From NCBI RefSeq assembly GCF_050157905.1, contig NZ_JBKIWZ010000002.1, positions 59,374 to 123,373 on the forward strand: a stretch of DNA of 64,000 bases, written 5' to 3'. Shown one piece after another: positions 8,047 through 17,527 of the stretch (positions are counted from its first letter, which is position 1; each line of letters opens with the position of its first letter). The notes under the pieces are model-generated. The model was not told the origin of the DNA. It did not search any database and saw only the letters and a list, made by a program, of their open reading frames with translations. The position numbers were made by a program, and so were the translations under genes. The DNA is from Pantoea sp050157905 (lineage in GTDB: Bacteria; Pseudomonadota; Gammaproteobacteria; Enterobacterales; Enterobacteriaceae).

Positions 8047-10584
8047 ATGAGACAACCGAATTCAACCGATACTGACCGCGCTGATGAGCAGATTGACCCT
8101 GATATCTCGGTTCAGGGTGCCAGAACACACAATCTCAAAGAGGTGTCGCTGCGGTTCCCCCGGAATGCGCTGGTGGTGTTTACCGGGGTTTCAGGCTCCG
8201 GTAAGTCTTCACTCGCTTTTGATACCCTCTACGCGGAAGCGCAGCGCCGGTTTATTGAGTCAGTTTCGCCGCATGCCCGCCGTCTGATCGATCAGGCCGC
8301 CGCGCCGGATGTGGACCATATCGACGGGCTTCCGCCCGCAGTGGCGCTTCAGCAGAGCCGCACCGGAGCACAGGAGCGTTCTACGGTAGGCAGCCTGACC
8401 CGCATTTCCGTCACGCTGCGCCTGCTGTTTTCCCGTGCGGGCGCAAGGCCAGAGGGCGTGCCCTTTATGACGGCCGACTATTTTTCCCCCAACCATCCCA
8501 AAGGCGCCTGTCCGCATTGTCAGGGACTTGGCCGGGTGCACACCGTCAGAACCGAAGCGATGGTGCCGGATGAATCACTCAGCATTCGCGAGGGGGCGAT
8601 TGCCTCATGGCCCAGAGGCTGGCACAACAAGAACCTGCGCAGCATCCTGGAGGCGCTCGGCTATGACGTCGAAGCGCCCTGGCACACGCTTTCCTTCCGC
8701 GATCGGCAGTGGATACTGCTGACCGATGAACAACCTTCAGTGCCGATTTTTGTCGGGCTGAACGCGGTGCAGCGGGAAAAAGCGCTGGCGGCGGGCGAAG
8801 AGCCCGCCTATACCGGCACCTACACCAGCGCGGCAAAAATCGTGCTGCAGGGCTATGCGGGTGGCAGCGAAACCACGAAGAAACGGCTGGCGCGCTTTGT
8901 GACGGTCGCGCCCTGTCCGGAATGTCACGGTAAAAGGCTTAACCGGGATGCGCTCTCTGTCACTTTTGCCGGTGAGGATATCGCCAGCCTGAGTGAACGC
9001 CCGGTCTCTGAACTGAACGAACGGCTGAAACCCTACGCTCAGGGCACATCACCGGACATGCCCGCCGAAGCGGCGCTGCACGAGGCGGTAATCCGGATGG
9101 CCTCCGATATCTGCACGCGGCTGGGGCAGCTTGAGACGCTGGGGCTGGGGCATCTCGCGCCGGGGCGCCGTACCACGCTGCTGTCCTCTGGCGAACTGCA
9201 GCGCGTGCGGCTGGCCACCCAGCTGATTTCCCGTCTGTTTGGCGTGCTCTACGTGCTGGATGAGCCGTCTGCGGGCCTGCATCCTGACGATGTCCGTTCG
9301 CTGCTGGCCTCGCTGAAAAATCTGGTTCGGGCAGGCAATTCGCTGGTTGTCGTCGAGCATAATACAGACCTGATTGCCGAGGCTGACTGGCTGGTGGAAG
9401 TCGGGCCTGGTCCGGGCAGTCATGGCGGCACGATCGTCTATAACGGGGAGCCAGCCGGATTGCAGGAGGTCAGTGCCTCTCCGACCGCAGAGTACCTCTT
9501 TGCGCGCAGCTACAGCGGGCTGCGTCAGCGTCATCCTGCTGAACAGTGGCTCAGGCTGGCGCAGATCGTCTGTAACAACATCAACGGGATGGATATCGCT
9601 ATCCCGCTGGCGAGAATGACGGCAGTTACCGGGATTTCCGGCTCAGGGAAATCCACCCTGCTGAATCGCGTATTGCCCGAAATGCTCGGACGTTTTGATA
9701 CCCCACCTGACAGCGAAGAGGGCGAGGAGGAAGAACCGGTACCGGACGTGACGGGGCAGATTGTCAGTGGCGGTGACGCCATCGGCCGGCTGGTCAGGAT
9801 CGATCAGCGCCCGATCGGTCGGACCCCACGCTCAAATCTTGCCACCTATACCGGATTTTTCGACATTATCCGCCGACTCTTTGCCGACACGCCTGCCGCC
9901 AAAGCCAGAGGGTTCAGCGCCAGCCGGTTTTCATTCAACCTGTCCGCCGGACGCTGTCCGGCGTGTGAAGGTCAGGGACAGATCTCCATTGAGCTGCTCT
10001 TTATGCCAAGCGCGACGGCAACCTGCTCGGTCTGTGGGGGAAGCCGTTATAACCCCGAAACGCTTGAGGTGACATGGAATGACCTCACGATCGCCGATGT
10101 GCTGGCGCTCACCGTCGATGAAGCCACCGAGCGGTTCCGGGAGTACGACGGCATCCAGCGTTCCCTGAAGGCGCTGACGTCGCTGGGTCTGGGTTATCTG
10201 ACACTGGGTCAGCCCGCCACTGAACTCTCCGGTGGTGAGTGTCAGCGCATCAAGCTCGCCTGGGAACTGCAGCGCGTGCAGCGCACCGCCACGCTTTATC
10301 TGCTGGATGAGCCCTCTACAGGCCTGCATCCAGCGGATATGGATAAGCTGCTGATCGTACTGGATGAGCTGGTGATGCGCGGCCATACCGTGGTGATGGC
10401 GGAACACACCATGCGCATTGTGGCTGAGGCGGACTGGGTAATCGATCTGGGCCCCGGTGCTGGTCTGCAGGGCGGGCGGGTTGTCGCTGTCGGTTCACCG
10501 GAAGCGGTCAGCCGCGCGGAACAGAGTCTTACCGCCCCCTGGCTTGCTGCGCAGCTGAAAAAGCGGGCGAGCGATCCGGCGTAA
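8047..10584 (+). CDS. UvrA-like ABC ATPase lacking UvrB-binding domain (UvrA2 class)
   Basis: 845 residues against about 940 for UvrA. Two ABC modules are seen: Walker A GVSGSGKSS (47-55) with signature LSSGELQRVRL, and GISGSGKST with LSGGECQRIKL. Zinc-finger cysteines are present (CPHCQGLG at 155, CPECHGK, CPACEGQG, CSVCGG). Between LRLLFSRAG (about 124-132) and the first zinc cluster only about 20 residues remain; in UvrA this stretch holds the UvrB-interaction domain, about 115 residues. So it cannot recruit UvrB in the usual way. UvrA2/DrrC-like proteins are linked to tolerance of DNA-binding drugs; that role here is inferred. Confidence 0.9.
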   Translation: MRQPNSTDTDRADEQIDPDISVQGARTHNLKEVSLRFPRNALVVFTGVSGSGKSSLAFDTLYAEAQRRFIESVSPHARRLIDQAAAPDVDHIDGLPPAVALQQSRTGAQERSTVGSLTRISVTLRLLFSRAGARPEGVPFMTADYFSPNHPKGACPHCQGLGRVHTVRTEAMVPDESLSIREGAIASWPRGWHNKNLRSILEALGYDVEAPWHTLSFRDRQWILLTDEQPSVPIFVGLNAVQREKALAAGEEPAYTGTYTSAAKIVLQGYAGGSETTKKRLARFVTVAPCPECHGKRLNRDALSVTFAGEDIASLSERPVSELNERLKPYAQGTSPDMPAEAALHEAVIRMASDICTRLGQLETLGLGHLAPGRRTTLLSSGELQRVRLATQLISRLFGVLYVLDEPSAGLHPDDVRSLLASLKNLVRAGNSLVVVEHNTDLIAEADWLVEVGPGPGSHGGTIVYNGEPAGLQEVSASPTAEYLFARSYSGLRQRHPAEQWLRLAQIVCNNINGMDIAIPLARMTAVTGISGSGKSTLLNRVLPEMLGRFDTPPDSEEGEEEEPVPDVTGQIVSGGDAIGRLVRIDQRPIGRTPRSNLATYTGFFDIIRRLFADTPAAKARGFSASRFSFNLSAGRCPACEGQGQISIELLFMPSATATCSVCGGSRYNPETLEVTWNDLTIADVLALTVDEATERFREYDGIQRSLKALTSLGLGYLTLGQPATELSGGECQRIKLAWELQRVQRTATLYLLDEPSTGLHPADMDKLLIVLDELVMRGHTVVMAEHTMRIVAEADWVIDLGPGAGLQGGRVVAVGSPEAVSRAEQSLTAPWLAAQLKKRASDPA

Positions 10585-10744
10585 GCTGATTGCACGGGAT
10601 GCCGCTGCGGCTGAGACGTCTGAACACTCAGGGCTCGGGCCTCCGCTTCTGAGCCCGTCACTCAGGCGATGAACACGAGGCCGTCTTGACGGCATAGGTC
10701 ACCCGGTCACGCTGCCGCCCCGGTCAGGGAAGGGGGATATGTTA

Positions 10745-11584
10745 TCAGCGCAGCGGTGCATTACTCTGCAAGCCAGCCAGTTCGCGCGCGTCGTGACTGC
10801 AGAAAAAGGTAATCTCGCCGCCGTGCTGGCAGGAGAGTTCCCGCAGCCGCTGTTGATTATGTCGTCTGGCCGGGTTATCCATTCCCATCATCCACTGATA
10901 AAAGCGCAGCCCCGGCGTGCAGTGCCGCGTCAGCTGCCGCATCTCCCCACGATAGAACCAGGCATCGCCGCCGTGCAGCAGCCAGCCATCGGACAGCCGG
11001 ATGGCGATACCCGCATGTCCCGGCGTATGACCTGCCAGCGGCACCAGCAGAATCTCTGGCGGCAGGGCACGCAGCCGGTTAACGGCCTTAAAACCAAACC
11101 AGGTTTCTCCCTGCGGCGGATAGGTCTCCCCCTGGCCGATCCCGCCCCATTGACCGGGGCGGTAACGTTCACGCGACAGCCAGCTATGACGCCGGTGAGA
11201 GGTATCGACCTCCTGCTGTAACAGATGGAGGCGCGCCTGCGGAAAATCGGTTAGTCCACCGGCATGGTCAAAATCGAGAGGGGTCAGAATAATATGCCGC
11301 ACATCTTCCGCCCGGAATCCCAGTGCCGTGATCTGCGCCAGCGCGGTGAGATCATCACGTCGCTGAATGTTGTTCAGTACACGGAAAAAACCGGACAGAC
11401 GGCTGCCGGGCGTATGAATATCCTGTCACCCGAAGCCGGTATCGACCAGCATTAGCCCATCGCGATCGGTTTCGATCAGCAGGCAGTGGCAGACCAGGTG
11501 CACCCTGAGGCCTTTGCTGAATCCATCGTAGAACGCGCCGCTCAGCGGGCACATACAGCCACAGTTAAGATGGTGAATCTTCAC
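10745..11584 (-). pseudogene. MBL-fold metallo-hydrolase, interrupted by in-frame TGA
   Basis: Read from GTG at 11584 (GGGG just upstream): VKIHHLNCGCMCPLSG, then LVDTGFG, stop TGA at 11428-11426 (codon 53), and on in the same frame to QDIHTPGSRLSGFFRVLNN and the metal motif TPLDFDHAGG. The rest holds GHTPGHAG and a SHDA near the end. The first zinc His of HxHxDH reads TPLDFDH here, as in some lactonase-like members. Family length (about 280) is only reached by reading through the TGA. Downstream re-start at ATG 11302 would give a 185-residue fragment lacking the first beta-sheet. A nonsense mutation (for instance CGA to TGA) or sequencing error; selenocysteine insertion is not supported. Confidence 0.75.
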
Positions 11585-11697
11585 CGGGACCCCACAGCGT
11601 TAACAGAAAATGACCAGAGGCTGGCACCGTCCGGCACGCAGATCGCAGGCTGGCTATAGAGTGCAGAAAGGGTTGAAACAGTAGGCGGAGCGGTGAA

Positions 11698-11729
11698 GCG
11701 GATAACCGGGCAAATAATCGGTTATCCGC
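11698..11729 (-). terminator. Inverted repeat downstream of citrate transporter
   Basis: Perfect 11-bp stem (GCGGATAACCG at 11698-11708, CGGTTATCCGC at 11719-11729) with a 10-base loop, 14 bases after the transporter stop. It has no long T-run, so it may end transcription weakly or stabilise the 3' end. Confidence 0.6.
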
Positions 11730-11742
11730 CAGAAGTTGTAAA

Positions 11743-13056
11743 TTAACGATGGAACAGCGGGAAAGCGCCGGTCAGCAGGCCACCGGCCATCAGGACCAGA
11801 CTGACCAGAATTCCCCACTTGATGGCAAAGCGCTGGTGATCACCGATATCCACCTTCGCCAGACCCACCAGCAGGTAAACGGATGGCACCAGCGGGCTCA
11901 GCAGGTGGAACGGCTGGCCGACAATGGAGGCGCGGGCAATCTCTTCTGCGGTAATGCCGTAACTGGCCGCCGTCTGCGCGATAACCGGCAGAATACCAAA
12001 GTAAAAGGCGTCATTAGACATAAAGAAGGTGAATGGCAGGCTGATCAATGCGGTAAAGAGCGCCAGGAAAGGCCCGAAACTGTGTGGGATCACCGCCAGC
12101 AGGCTCTTTGCCATCGCATCAACCATGCCGGTTCCTGAGAGGATCCCGGTAAAAATACCGGCAGCAAAAATCAGCGAGGTCACCGCCAGCACGTTTCCGG
12201 CATGCGCGCTGATGCGGGCTTTCTGCTCCTCCAATGTCGGATAATTGAGCATGACCGCAATCGCAAACGCCAGCATAAACAGGATCTGAATCGGCATTAA
12301 GCCAATGACCAGCAGTACCAGCAGCACGGTGGTCAGAATGAAGTTCGGCCAGAACATCTTTGGACGCCGGTTGGCGGCGCACTCTTCAGCATCGCCCAGA
12401 CCCAGCCCGATATCATCCAGATGATGCTCTTTTATACTCATCACGCCTAAACGCTTGCGCTCACGCAGGCCAAACAGTACCGCCATTGCCACCAGGCTGG
12501 CGCACGCCAGCAGCATGGCGGGCAGCATCGGAATAAAAATGTCGAGGGCGTCGATGCGCAGCGCTGCAGCGGCGCGGGCCGTCGGTCCGCCCCAGGGGGA
12601 AAGGTTCATGATGCCGCTGGCGAGGTTGACCAGGCAGGTCATCATCAGCACGTTCATGCCCAGCCGGTGATAGAGCGGCAGGAAGGCGGCGATGGCGATC
12701 ATATAGGTGGTTGAGCTGTCACCATCCAGCGAAACCAGCAGGGTTAAAACTGCGGTGCCGACCAGCACTTTAAGCGGGTCCCCGCGCACCAGGCGCAGAA
12801 TAAAGCGCACCAGCGGATCAAACAATCCGGCATCAATCATCAGACCGAAATAGAGAATGGAGAAGGTCAGCATCACACCGGTTGGGGCCAGTTTTTTGAC
12901 GCCATCCAGCATCATGGCACCCAGGCCCGCGTGAAAACCGCCGACCAGCGCAAAGAGGGTGGGGATCAGGATCAGCGCAATCAGAGCGGACATGCGCCTG
13001 GTCATGATCAGGTACATGAAGCAGACCACCATGGAAAAACCCAGTATCGTCAGCAA
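11743..13056 (-). CDS. CitMHS-family citrate:metal symporter
   Basis: About 437 residues, some 11-12 membrane segments; family features include SLDGDSSTTYMIAIAAFLPLY and NLSPWGGPTARAA. CitM/CitH proteins take up citrate as a complex with Mg2+ or other divalent metal, driven by protons. The start is placed at TTG 13056: AGGG lies 8 bases upstream, and family members begin MLxILGF, matching LLTILGF here. A GTG at 13071 in the same frame is the alternative. The gene stands alone; no citrate two-component system or lyase is next to it. Confidence 0.88.
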   Translation of the reverse strand: MLTILGFSMVVCFMYLIMTRRMSALIALILIPTLFALVGGFHAGLGAMMLDGVKKLAPTGVMLTFSILYFGLMIDAGLFDPLVRFILRLVRGDPLKVLVGTAVLTLLVSLDGDSSTTYMIAIAAFLPLYHRLGMNVLMMTCLVNLASGIMNLSPWGGPTARAAAALRIDALDIFIPMLPAMLLACASLVAMAVLFGLRERKRLGVMSIKEHHLDDIGLGLGDAEECAANRRPKMFWPNFILTTVLLVLLVIGLMPIQILFMLAFAIAVMLNYPTLEEQKARISAHAGNVLAVTSLIFAAGIFTGILSGTGMVDAMAKSLLAVIPHSFGPFLALFTALISLPFTFFMSNDAFYFGILPVIAQTAASYGITAEEIARASIVGQPFHLLSPLVPSVYLLVGLAKVDIGDHQRFAIKWGILVSLVLMAGGLLTGAFPLFHR

Positions 13057-13391
13057 ATTAACAGCCCTCACAATGGTGTAAAAGTTATAAAAAAGTTGTT
13101 TTCAGGCAGGAGAATTCAGGTAAATACTTAGTCTGGTAACGATTAAGTTCTTGTTTTAATTAACCCCCGCTCAGAAAGCTGATAGTAAAGTGTTGTCCGG
13201 ATTTAGCATTTATTTAACAAAGAAAGGTGATCGTCGTCATTCTTAAACGGTTCTTAAACGAGAATGTGTGATCGGGATCAAACGGAACGACAGCGTTGTC
13301 CGGCATTCAGGGCCAGAACAGCATGGGATCAGAAGAGGTAACGTGGGCGGAAAAAGAGGGCTGAGAGGGAATGCTGAGCCCTTTCAGAAGG
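13057..13391. other. Intergenic region between citrate transporter and flagellin
   Basis: 335 bases holding the citrate-transporter leader and, at its flagellin end, the terminator listed at 13351-13382. The stretch at about 13215-13285 (TTCTTAAACGGTTCTTAAACG) contains the nonamer TTCTTAAACG twice in tandem, possibly a regulator site. No gene was seen. Confidence 0.35.
13351..13382 (-). terminator. Terminator of flagellin gene
   Basis: On the minus strand, stem AGGGCT / AGCCCT (13377-13382 and 13357-13362) with a 14-base loop, followed by CTTTTT (13351-13356). It lies about 10 bases after the flagellin stop. Confidence 0.65.
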
Positions 13392-14843
13392 TTAACTGCC
13401 TAACAATTGGATGATCATCTCCGGCGTTTTATTCGTCATTTTGCTGACGGCCGTCTGGCCCTGCTGAATGATCTGGCTGCGTGCCAGCTGGCTTGCTTCT
13501 TCAGCATAATCGGCATCCTGAATACGACTGCGCGCGGCGGCGGTATCCACACCCTGCTGCGCTAACACGTTACGGTTCGACTCGTAGCGATTGATTTTAG
13601 CGCCATAAAGGGACTGGTAACCGCTTACTTTCGCCAGCGCGCCATCCAGCGCCTTCATCGTGACAGTGATATCACCACTGCTCAGCAGCGTAGTGTTGTT
13701 CAGTCCCAGCGCTTTGGTGTCTGACGGTGTGGCGGGAATGCTATCCGACTGCACCGGCTGACCGTAGTCGGCGCTGGTGATCACCTCCAGCGGGCGGCTC
13801 TCATGGGGCGGAGTGGCGAGCACGCCTTTAGGCTCCGGCAGATTTCCCCAGGTCAGATTGGCGGTGAAGGAGCCATTACCGACAACAACCACAATCAGAT
13901 CTTCCGTAACGGTATCCAGCGAAATGCGCTCCAGCCGGGTACCGGTGTTGGTGCCGTTATTAAAGTCGCCGCTGGCGACATCTTCATAACGATCGCCGTC
14001 ACCGCTGTAGGTGATGTTCATGCCGTTGTAGCTGCCGCTGTTACTGCCCGCCAGCGCCCAGCTTGCGCCTCCTTCCAGCAGCTGTGAGCTGTCATAGGTC
14101 GCGCCGGGGGCGAAACCATTGTTGCTGGTCAGCAGGCGGGCGTCTGCTGTTGCCGCATCATGGATGCCCTTGCTGGTCCAGGTGTAGTCGGGTGCTGTGC
14201 CGTCCAGCGGTGTTCCGGCCAGATGCTTCCCGTCACGGGTAAACAGCTGAAGGTCATCATCCTGTCCCAGCGAGTCGATAGTGATGGCGATCCCCGTCGA
14301 TCCTGCCGGGATATAGGCCAGCGGGATAACGCCCGAGGTAAACGAGTAGTTTTTGCCCGCTACCGGAAATTTTGTATTTATCGGATCGACGTTGCCCAGC
14401 TTCGCGGGGGGCAGATCGGGATTATTGGTCGCCAGCGGGTAGCGGCCAAAAATTTCGGTCTGATCGGCGATGTCGTTAATGCCAGCCAGAATCTGCTGAT
14501 ACTGGTCGTTAACGCTCTGTCGATCGGCATCGGAAAGCGTACCGTTCGCGGCCTGAACGGAGAGCGCGCGCGCCTGGACCAGCATATTGACGATGCTGTT
14601 CAGGCCGCCATCGGCGGTCTGAGCATAGCTGATGGCGTCATTAAGGCCCCGCGCCACCACCGCATCGGCATTGACGTTAGCTGACATGCGGTTGGCAATC
14701 GCCTGGCCCGCCGCGTCATCTTTTGCACTGTTAATCCGCATCCCTGATGATAAGCGCTCAATCGTTCGTCCCAGAATCGAGTCAGTGCCGGACCGGGCAT
14801 TGTTCACTTTAGCGGCGGCGTCGTTATGATTAATGGTTAACAT
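13392..14843 (-). CDS. Orphan flagellin with unusual central domain
   Basis: 483 residues. The D0/D1 ends are clear flagellin: ERLSSGMRINSAKDDAAGQAIANR near residue 30-55, and at the C-terminus RSRIQDADYAEEASQLARSQI. Between about 145 and 395 lies an Asp/Gly-rich beta-type insert (ITIDSLGQDDDLQLFTRDGK, YSGDGDRYEDVASGDF, LIVVVVGNGSF) that looks like a jelly-roll or PPC-type module rather than a usual D2/D3. No other flagellar gene is nearby, but a sigma-28 promoter precedes it. It probably forms part of the filament surface as a second flagellin. The start ATG 14843 has only a weak Shine-Dalgarno (GAAG). Confidence 0.9.
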   Translation of the reverse strand: MLTINHNDAAAKVNNARSGTDSILGRTIERLSSGMRINSAKDDAAGQAIANRMSANVNADAVVARGLNDAISYAQTADGGLNSIVNMLVQARALSVQAANGTLSDADRQSVNDQYQQILAGINDIADQTEIFGRYPLATNNPDLPPAKLGNVDPINTKFPVAGKNYSFTSGVIPLAYIPAGSTGIAITIDSLGQDDDLQLFTRDGKHLAGTPLDGTAPDYTWTSKGIHDAATADARLLTSNNGFAPGATYDSSQLLEGGASWALAGSNSGSYNGMNITYSGDGDRYEDVASGDFNNGTNTGTRLERISLDTVTEDLIVVVVGNGSFTANLTWGNLPEPKGVLATPPHESRPLEVITSADYGQPVQSDSIPATPSDTKALGLNNTTLLSSGDITVTMKALDGALAKVSGYQSLYGAKINRYESNRNVLAQQGVDTAAARSRIQDADYAEEASQLARSQIIQQGQTAVSKMTNKTPEMIIQLLGS

Positions 14844-14875
14844 GGTCGCTTCAGTCAGGGAAAGGAGTCTCTGTT

Positions 14876-14902
14876 TTATCGGCAGGGTGATAAGCAGCTT
14901 TA
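14876..14902 (-). promoter_or_regulatory. Sigma-28 (FliA) promoter of the orphan flagellin
   Basis: On the minus strand TAAAGCTG (14902-14895), 11 bases, then GCCGATAA (14883-14876). The -10 octamer and the 11-base spacing match the FliA consensus (TAAAGTTT-N11-GCCGATAA) exactly; the -35 box differs at two of its last three bases. Predicted transcription start near 14869, about 25 bases before the ATG. Confidence 0.85.
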
Positions 14903-14993
14903 ATCGCTGTGGCGGCAGAATGCGCAGAAAAAGGGCAACATGCTGATGGATAATCGATTTTCAGATAAAAAAAATTAAAGGTTTATCCGACTG

Positions 14994-15026
14994 GAAAAGT
15001 GCCTGCTGCGCCAGAACGCAACAGGC
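14994..15026 (-). terminator. Terminator of budABC operon
   Basis: Stem of 10 pairs including one G-U (minus strand GCCTGTTGCG / CGCAGCAGGC, 15026-15001) with a 6-base loop, followed by ACTTTTCC. It lies 10 bases after the budC stop. Confidence 0.7.
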
Positions 15027-15035
15027 GATAACCCC

Positions 15036-15809
15036 TCAGTTAAACACCATCCCCCCATCGATCAGCAGTGACTGACCGGTCATATAATCGGCGTCGGGAC
15101 TGGCAAGATAGGCCACGCAGGCGGCCACATCCTCCGGCTCAGAGAGGCGGCCCAGCGTAATGCGTTTTGCAAACGCTTCGGTGCCATAACCGGCCGGTTT
15201 CCCGGCTGCTTCGGAGATCTGCCGGTCTATCTCTTCCCACATGGGCGTTCTGACAATGCCCGGACAGAACGCATTGACCGTGATACCGGCCGGGGCCAGG
15301 TCGCGGGCAGCGGTCTGTGTCAGGCCGCGCACCGCAAACTTACTCGAGCTGTAAACCGCCAGATCCGGGTTGCCGACGTGACCCGCCTGGGAACAGGCGT
15401 TGATGATCTTGCCGCCGTGGCCCTCTGCGGCGAAGGCCTGAATCGCAGCCTGCATACCCCAGATCACCCCTTTAACATTGACGTTGTAGACCCTGTCGAT
15501 CACCGCTTCGGTGATCTCCGCTATCGGCGTGGAGGGGGCGATACCGGCATTGTTGACGATCACATCAAACCCGCCTAACGCGCGGCGCGCCTCTTCGACG
15601 GCGGCCATGACCTGATCACGCTGGGAGACATCCACCTTCAGGGCGATCGCTTTGCCGCCCTGCTGGTTGATCTTCTCCGCCACCTGGCGGGCGGTTTCCT
15701 CGTTGAAATCAGCCACCGCCACGGCCAGGCCATCTTTCGCCAGACGCAGGGCGATCGCTTCGCCGATTCCCTGGCCTGCGCCAGTCACCAGTGCCACTCT
15801 GTTTTTCAT
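15036..15809 (-). CDS. budC: Acetoin reductase / meso-2,3-butanediol dehydrogenase
   Basis: 257 residues from ATG 15809 (AGGA 7-8 bases upstream; ATG 15812 and GTG 15827 are in-frame alternatives). Short-chain dehydrogenase: NAD-binding TGAGQGIGEA, NNAG, active-site Ser in NACSQAGH and YSSSK. The tail DYMTGQSLLIDGGMVFN matches enterobacterial BudC closely. It reduces acetoin to 2,3-butanediol with NADH, the last step of neutral fermentation. Third gene of budABC, 24 bases after budB. Confidence 0.95.
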   Translation of the reverse strand: MKNRVALVTGAGQGIGEAIALRLAKDGLAVAVADFNEETARQVAEKINQQGGKAIALKVDVSQRDQVMAAVEEARRALGGFDVIVNNAGIAPSTPIAEITEAVIDRVYNVNVKGVIWGMQAAIQAFAAEGHGGKIINACSQAGHVGNPDLAVYSSSKFAVRGLTQTAARDLAPAGITVNAFCPGIVRTPMWEEIDRQISEAAGKPAGYGTEAFAKRITLGRLSEPEDVAACVAYLASPDADYMTGQSLLIDGGMVFN

Positions 15810-15833
15810 CATTCTTTCCTTATTCACATGAGA

Positions 15834-17513
15834 TTAAAGAAGCTGGCTCAGATGCAGCTGACCCATCAGGAGCGGGTTGTCGGCGTAATCGACCGGCACG
15901 GCCACGACCGCAGGGCCCTGAACATCCATCGCCTGTCGCAGCATCGGCTCCAGCTCGGCTGCCCGGGTTACCGCAAAGCCTGCCGCGCCAAACGCTTCTG
16001 CGTAGGCTTTGAAATCGACCGGGCCAAAGCTGACGCCTGACACGCGCTGATACTTTTTCTCTTCCTGCATCGCCACCATGTTGTAGGCGTTATCCACCCA
16101 GACAATATGCAGAATATTGGCTTTCAGCCGCACGGCCGTTTCCAGCTCCATGCTGGACTGCAGGAAGCCACCGTCACCGGACACCGACACCACCTTGCGC
16201 TGCGGATCGACCAGCCAGGCCCCAATCGCCCACGGCAGCGCAACGCCCATCGTCTGCTGACCGTTGGAGATCATGATCTGACGGGCGCGGAAGCTGTAAA
16301 GGTAGCGGGCGATCCAGATGTGGAAGCTGCCCATATCGACCGTCAGGCTGACGTCGCTGTTGATGATGTCCTGCATGGCGCGCACGATGCGCAGGGGATG
16401 AAGGGCAAACTGGTTAAGGCTGGCCCCCTGCATCGCCAGTAATTTACGCTGCTGCTGCCGATCCTCCAGGATGCTGGCTGCTTCCGGGGTCAGCTGCAGT
16501 GGGGTGATGATCCGTGCTGCCAGCTTGCGCACCGTAGCGGCGATGTCGCCCACCAGTTCGGCATCCGGCAGGTAACGGTTATCGGTCTCTGCCGGGATGA
16601 CATCGATATGGATCAGGGTGGCGCTGCCGCTGTTCCACATCGCCGGTTCATATTCCACCGGGCTGTAGCCGATGGTGATGATCAGGTCAGCCTGTTGCAG
16701 CAGCCGGTCGCCTGCCTGATTGTTAAACAGGCCGACCCGTCCGGCGAAACGTGAGAAGTGCGCCTGTCTTATCGCTCCGGCCGCCTGGTAGGTGCTGGTC
16801 ACCGGAATATGACTGCGGGTCAGCAGGTCGTGGATCGCCTCGCTGTTTTCAGGCTGACTCGCCATCAGACCCAGCAGGATGACCGGATTTTTCGCGCCGG
16901 CAATCGCCCGGCTGACCGCGTCAATCATCGCATCGGGCGCGGCACCCAGCACCGGACGGCCTTTGCTGCTCAGCGCTTTGCCGGTCACCGGCTGATCCAC
17001 AATATCCTGCGGCAGGCTGATAAAGGCGCCGCCGCCCCGGCCGTGCTCGGCGTGACGAAACGCGTTCGACAAACACTCTGAGAGTGCCGAGGGATCGGTG
17101 ACCTCAACAGCATATTTGGTGACCGGGCGAAACATCGCCACCGTGTCCATGCTCTGATGCACCTGTTTGGCACTGTCGGAGCGTCTGACCTGGCCGCCGA
17201 GGGCGACCACCGGATCCCCTTCGCTGGTGGCGGTGGCCATGCCGGTAATCAGGTTGGAGCAGCCCGGTCCGGAGGTGACCAGCGCCACGCCCGCATGACC
17301 GGTGAGGCGGCCTGTTGCTGCGGCCATAAATGCAGCGTTGGCTTCATGGCGAACCGGAATGGTCCGGATAGAGGAGTCCAGCAGCGAGTCAAAAACCTTG
17401 TCGATTTTTGCACCGGGAATGCCAAAGACATGCTGAACGCCCTGCGCTTCCAGTTGCGCGACCACCAGGTCAGCGCCGCAGGTCCAGAGTGTGGTATCGG
17501 TTGGCGTTTTCAT
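15834..17513 (-). CDS. budB: Catabolic acetolactate synthase
   Basis: 559 residues from ATG 17513 (GAGGA 6 bases upstream; a second ATG lies directly before it at 17516). Thiamine diphosphate enzyme: FGIPGAKIDKVFDSL and the catalytic Glu in RHEANAAFMAAATGR, then GDGGFLQSSMELETAVR as cofactor motif. Closely similar to Klebsiella BudB, which lacks the FAD-regulated small subunit of anabolic synthases. It condenses two pyruvates to alpha-acetolactate. Follows budA after 11-14 bases; co-transcribed. Confidence 0.95.
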   Translation of the reverse strand: MKTPTDTTLWTCGADLVVAQLEAQGVQHVFGIPGAKIDKVFDSLLDSSIRTIPVRHEANAAFMAAATGRLTGHAGVALVTSGPGCSNLITGMATATSEGDPVVALGGQVRRSDSAKQVHQSMDTVAMFRPVTKYAVEVTDPSALSECLSNAFRHAEHGRGGGAFISLPQDIVDQPVTGKALSSKGRPVLGAAPDAMIDAVSRAIAGAKNPVILLGLMASQPENSEAIHDLLTRSHIPVTSTYQAAGAIRQAHFSRFAGRVGLFNNQAGDRLLQQADLIITIGYSPVEYEPAMWNSGSATLIHIDVIPAETDNRYLPDAELVGDIAATVRKLAARIITPLQLTPEAASILEDRQQQRKLLAMQGASLNQFALHPLRIVRAMQDIINSDVSLTVDMGSFHIWIARYLYSFRARQIMISNGQQTMGVALPWAIGAWLVDPQRKVVSVSGDGGFLQSSMELETAVRLKANILHIVWVDNAYNMVAMQEEKKYQRVSGVSFGPVDFKAYAEAFGAAGFAVTRAAELEPMLRQAMDVQGPAVVAVPVDYADNPLLMGQLHLSQLL

Positions 17514-17527
17514 CATTATTCCTCTGT

